Origin: CAYGTK01 sp964352775 | GTDB lineage: Bacteria > Bacteroidota > Bacteroidia > Chitinophagales > CAIOSU01 | DNA: 7,839 nucleotides | Direction: 5' to 3' | Assembly: GCA_964352775.1 (NCBI GenBank) | Contig: CAYGTK010000194.1 | Location: 1-7,839 of the forward strand | In this document: positions 5,633 to 7,839 of the stretch, one piece after another | Layout: every line of letters begins with the position of its first letter | How positions within the stretch are numbered: position 1 is the first letter of the stretch | Program-made: the position numbers and the translations under genes | Notes under the pieces: generated by a model | Seen by the model: only the letters and a program-made list of their open reading frames with translations | The model's database searches: none | Told to the model about the DNA's origin: nothing

Positions 5633-7521
5633 TGGTAGGTGTCGTTATGTAATTCAATGTGGCCTTCATCTAAGTGCCAGCGTAGCACATCTAATATTTC
5701 AGCAGGACTGTAACGCTCAAAGCGGTCTACTATTTCAGGTAAAGCTAGTGCACGATGCGCTAATAGGTCTTTCAAAGTAGCGGTCATTGCTTTCATATCT
5801 TGCCCTTTAACAGGCTTATCTCTATCTAAACACACATCGCATTTACCACAATCTTCATCTACTTTTTCGCCAAAGTGTTCTTGCAGAAAACGGGTTCTAC
5901 ATACACTATCGTTCTGCGCGTAGCTCAACATTTGGGTCAGGTCATTCACGTATACCTTCTTTCTATCTTCTACAAAGTGGCGATCTAACTGTGGGTGAGC
6001 CAATTGTTGACGGCCAGTTAAGTAGGTCAATTTGGGAAGATCGGTCTGCTTTTTATAATCCAGTAATCCACGCGAGCGGAGATACTCTAGATCTACTATC
6101 AATTTGTCTTTGTCCATTTTTAAGATCCTAGACAATTGAAATTCATTTAAAGGCACCAATTCATCAAAAATACCATGCTGCGAACGCATTAACACTTTCA
6201 ATAAAGGGTCGAACCGAGCATTGGCTATTTGGAATTTGTAAAGCCCTTCCCTATTCACCAGCACTTGTATTCTACTACCTGTGTATGATGCATCGCTTTG
6301 CAGAAGTAGTTCATGTTGCTCTAAAATGCGCAGGGCTTGCACCACTTTAGGTATATCAAATTTAAACGTGCGACTGAATTCAGCTATATCGAAGTCAAAG
6401 CTTTGCCCCTCACCACTACCTAAGGCTAGTTGATAGTAGTTGCCTAAGGCCGTATATATTGCTACTATTTGCTCAAAAGTGGGATAATGGGTCTTAATGC
6501 GGTATTGCGCTAAGCCAATATCTTGGTCATCTATCAACAGTATGGCGAACGACCGCTTACCATCGCGACCTGCGCGGCCTGCTTCTTGATAATAGGATTC
6601 TACATTTTCGGGTAGATCTAAATGGATAACTGTACGTACATCGGGCTTATCTATCCCCATACCAAAGGCATTGGTACACACCATTACACGGGTACGTCCA
6701 TTGGTCCACGCTTCTTGCTTCCGTTGGCGAAAGTCCATGCCTAATCCTGCATGATAATAATCAGCGGCTACACCTTTTTGAAATAGTGTCTCTGCTATCT
6801 CTTTGGTTCGTTTTCTATTACGTACATAAATAATACTAGTACCTTTTACCCTATCCAGAATATGCTTAGCATGCTGCTCTTTGTTCTGCACGGGACGTAC
6901 CACGTAACTCAAATTACTTCGGGCAAAGCTGGCTTGAAATTTCTTAGGTTCTTTCAGTTCTAGCTGCTCCAGAATGTCTTTCTGTATATGTGGAGGCGCA
7001 CTAGCTGTTAAGGCCAGCACAGGAGCATCGCCTATTAAGGGACGAATTTCTGCTATTCGTCGATAAGCAGGGCGAAAATCATGCCCCCATTGGCTAATGC
7101 AATGTGCTTCATCTACAGCCAATAAGCTGATGTTCATTTTCTCTAAGCGAGCCAGCACCATGTCATTTGCTAATCGCTCGGGCGACATGTACAACAGTTT
7201 GAAATCGCCGTATACGCAATTATCTAGGGCAATATCTACCTCTTTAGCACGCATACCAGAAATTAATCCTGTTGCTTTAATACCGAGCTTATCTAACTGC
7301 TGTAATTGGTCACGAATTAAAGCAATAAGTGGTGAAATAACCAAGCATATGCCTGGCTTTACCAATGCAGGCACTTGATAACAGAGCGACTTACCGCCAC
7401 CTGTAGGCAGCAGAGCCAGCCCATCGTTACCCGACAGTACCGACTGGATAATATCTCCCTGTATAGGGCGAAATTTATCGTAACCCCAATACTGCTTAAG
7501 TACGGTATGTGCTTGTTCCAT
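5620..7521 (-). CDS. recQ: RecQ-family ATP-dependent DNA helicase, variant with C-terminal zinc site
   Basis: This 633-residue SF2 3'-5' DNA helicase would act in recombinational repair. The helicase core is complete: RPIQGD motif 0 (18-23), Walker A LPTGGGKS (38-45), DEAH (137-140) followed by the RecQ aromatic-rich loop CISQWGHDFRP (141-151), TASA motif III (172-175), motif V TNAFGMGIDKPD (283-294) and motif VI QEAGRAGRDG (312-321). The RecQ zinc cysteines are C541, C558, C561 and C564 (CRTRF...CGKCDVC). In E. coli RecQ the zinc site follows the helicase core at about residue 380; here nearly 200 residues intervene, probably with winged-helix-like segments. Only about 70 residues follow the zinc site and no HRDC domain is evident. 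I chose the ATG at 7521; a TTG codon immediately before it is also in frame. The gene follows the LolD-type gene by 15 bp and overlaps the next glycosyltransferase by 13 bp. Confidence 0.93.
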   Translation of the reverse strand: MEQAHTVLKQYWGYDKFRPIQGDIIQSVLSGNDGLALLPTGGGKSLCYQVPALVKPGICLVISPLIALIRDQLQQLDKLGIKATGLISGMRAKEVDIALDNCVYGDFKLLYMSPERLANDMVLARLEKMNISLLAVDEAHCISQWGHDFRPAYRRIAEIRPLIGDAPVLALTASAPPHIQKDILEQLELKEPKKFQASFARSNLSYVVRPVQNKEQHAKHILDRVKGTSIIYVRNRKRTKEIAETLFQKGVAADYYHAGLGMDFRQRKQEAWTNGRTRVMVCTNAFGMGIDKPDVRTVIHLDLPENVESYYQEAGRAGRDGKRSFAILLIDDQDIGLAQYRIKTHYPTFEQIVAIYTALGNYYQLALGSGEGQSFDFDIAEFSRTFKFDIPKVVQALRILEQHELLLQSDASYTGSRIQVLVNREGLYKFQIANARFDPLLKVLMRSQHGIFDELVPLNEFQLSRILKMDKDKLIVDLEYLRSRGLLDYKKQTDLPKLTYLTGRQQLAHPQLDRHFVEDRKKVYVNDLTQMLSYAQNDSVCRTRFLQEHFGEKVDEDCGKCDVCLDRDKPVKGQDMKAMTATLKDLLAHRALALPEIVDRFERYSPAEILDVLRWHLDEGHIELHNDTYHWKG

Positions 7522-7536
7522 CAAAGGCGTATCGGT

Positions 7537-7839
7537 CTAATTGACGATGAGGCCATCTTTCATCACCAACTTTCTATCGGCCATGTTAGCCAACTGTTCG
7601 TTGTGCGTTACTATCACAAAGGTTTGTCCTATTTCGTCGCGTAGTTTAAAGAACAGCTCATGCAATTCTTTCGAGGTATCTGAATCTAAATTACCAGAAG
7701 GCTCATCAGCAAAAACCACTGCGGGGTTATTTACTAGAGCTCGAGCTACTGCCACACGCTGCTGCTCCCCTCCTGAAAGTTCTGAGGGTTTATGATCCAT
7801 TCTATCTTCTAGACCCACTTGCTTCAGCACTTCTTTTGC
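7537..7839 (-). CDS. LolD-family ABC transporter ATP-binding protein, 5' end beyond right edge
   Basis: Only the C-terminal 100 residues are present; the frame is open to the right edge, and family members are usually about 220-230 residues. The fragment has the ABC signature LSGGEQQR, Walker B VVFADEPSGNLD with the D-loop, and the switch histidine in IVTHNEQLA, so the second half of the nucleotide-binding domain looks intact. Walker A and the Q-loop would lie to the right. The sequence resembles LolD-type ATPases, which in Gram-negative bacteria power release of lipoproteins from the inner membrane with LolC/LolE permeases, and it also resembles MacB and FtsE. The stop is TAG at 7537-7539, and recQ starts 15 bp downstream. 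A GTG at 7830 could be misread as a start, but it lies inside the domain. The family is clear; the exact transporter is not. Confidence 0.85.
   Translation of the reverse strand, partial: AKEVLKQVGLEDRMDHKPSELSGGEQQRVAVARALVNNPAVVFADEPSGNLDSDTSKELHELFFKLRDEIGQTFVIVTHNEQLANMADRKLVMKDGLIVN

Noticed and set aside
7828..7830. GTG at 7830 as the start of a 97-residue ABC protein
   Set aside because: The frame continues open to the window edge, and the codon falls inside the nucleotide-binding domain just before the signature motif. The gene is simply cut by the window.

Overview
The window looks like a chromosomal segment of a member of the Bacteroidota, probably near the Chitinophagales/Sphingobacteriales. 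The grounds are the close resemblance of the YchF, FtsE-like and ligase-associated exonuclease proteins to their Bacteroidota forms, the absence of Shine-Dalgarno sequences before nearly all starts, promoter-like boxes of the Bacteroidota type (TTTG ... TAnnTTTG), and moderate-to-low GC. It holds eight genes, six complete and two cut by the window edges. No RNA gene, insertion sequence, CRISPR array, phage gene or attachment site was seen.

Left part (1-2092, minus strand): the 5' 255 codons of a metallo-beta-lactamase-fold, DNA-ligase-associated exonuclease run off the left edge. A 229-bp gap follows, with a candidate promoter and an inverted repeat. Next comes ychF, a universally conserved ribosome-associated ATPase. 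Its best-supported start is the ATG at 2092, not the upstream in-frame TTG, which is part of a promoter -7 box.

Middle (2093-3452): a 128-bp divergent promoter region separates ychF from a plus-strand pair. The first gene encodes a response-regulator receiver domain with a C-terminal membrane anchor and no output domain. The second, 23 bp downstream, encodes an FtsE-type ABC ATPase. This is the most intriguing arrangement here, because it suggests phosphorelay or scaffold input into a cell-envelope ABC system. No FtsX-like permease is encoded in the window.

Right part (3424-7839, minus strand): a tightly packed run of four genes reads leftward. They are a LolD-family ABC ATPase (5' end beyond the right edge), a 633-residue RecQ-type helicase with its zinc site unusually close to the C terminus, and two GT-B-fold glycosyltransferases. 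The gap between the first two is 15 bp, and the next two junctions overlap by 13 and 11 bp. Both glycosyltransferases appear to start at TTG codons inside the end of the preceding gene, so translational coupling is likely. The last one converges with ftsE, and the two coding regions overlap tail to tail by 29 bp.

Apart from the two adjacent glycosyltransferases, which may act in one surface-polysaccharide pathway, the genes are mostly housekeeping (translation-linked ATPase, DNA repair, envelope transport). I see no defence island or clearly new system. The findings list the unusual details.
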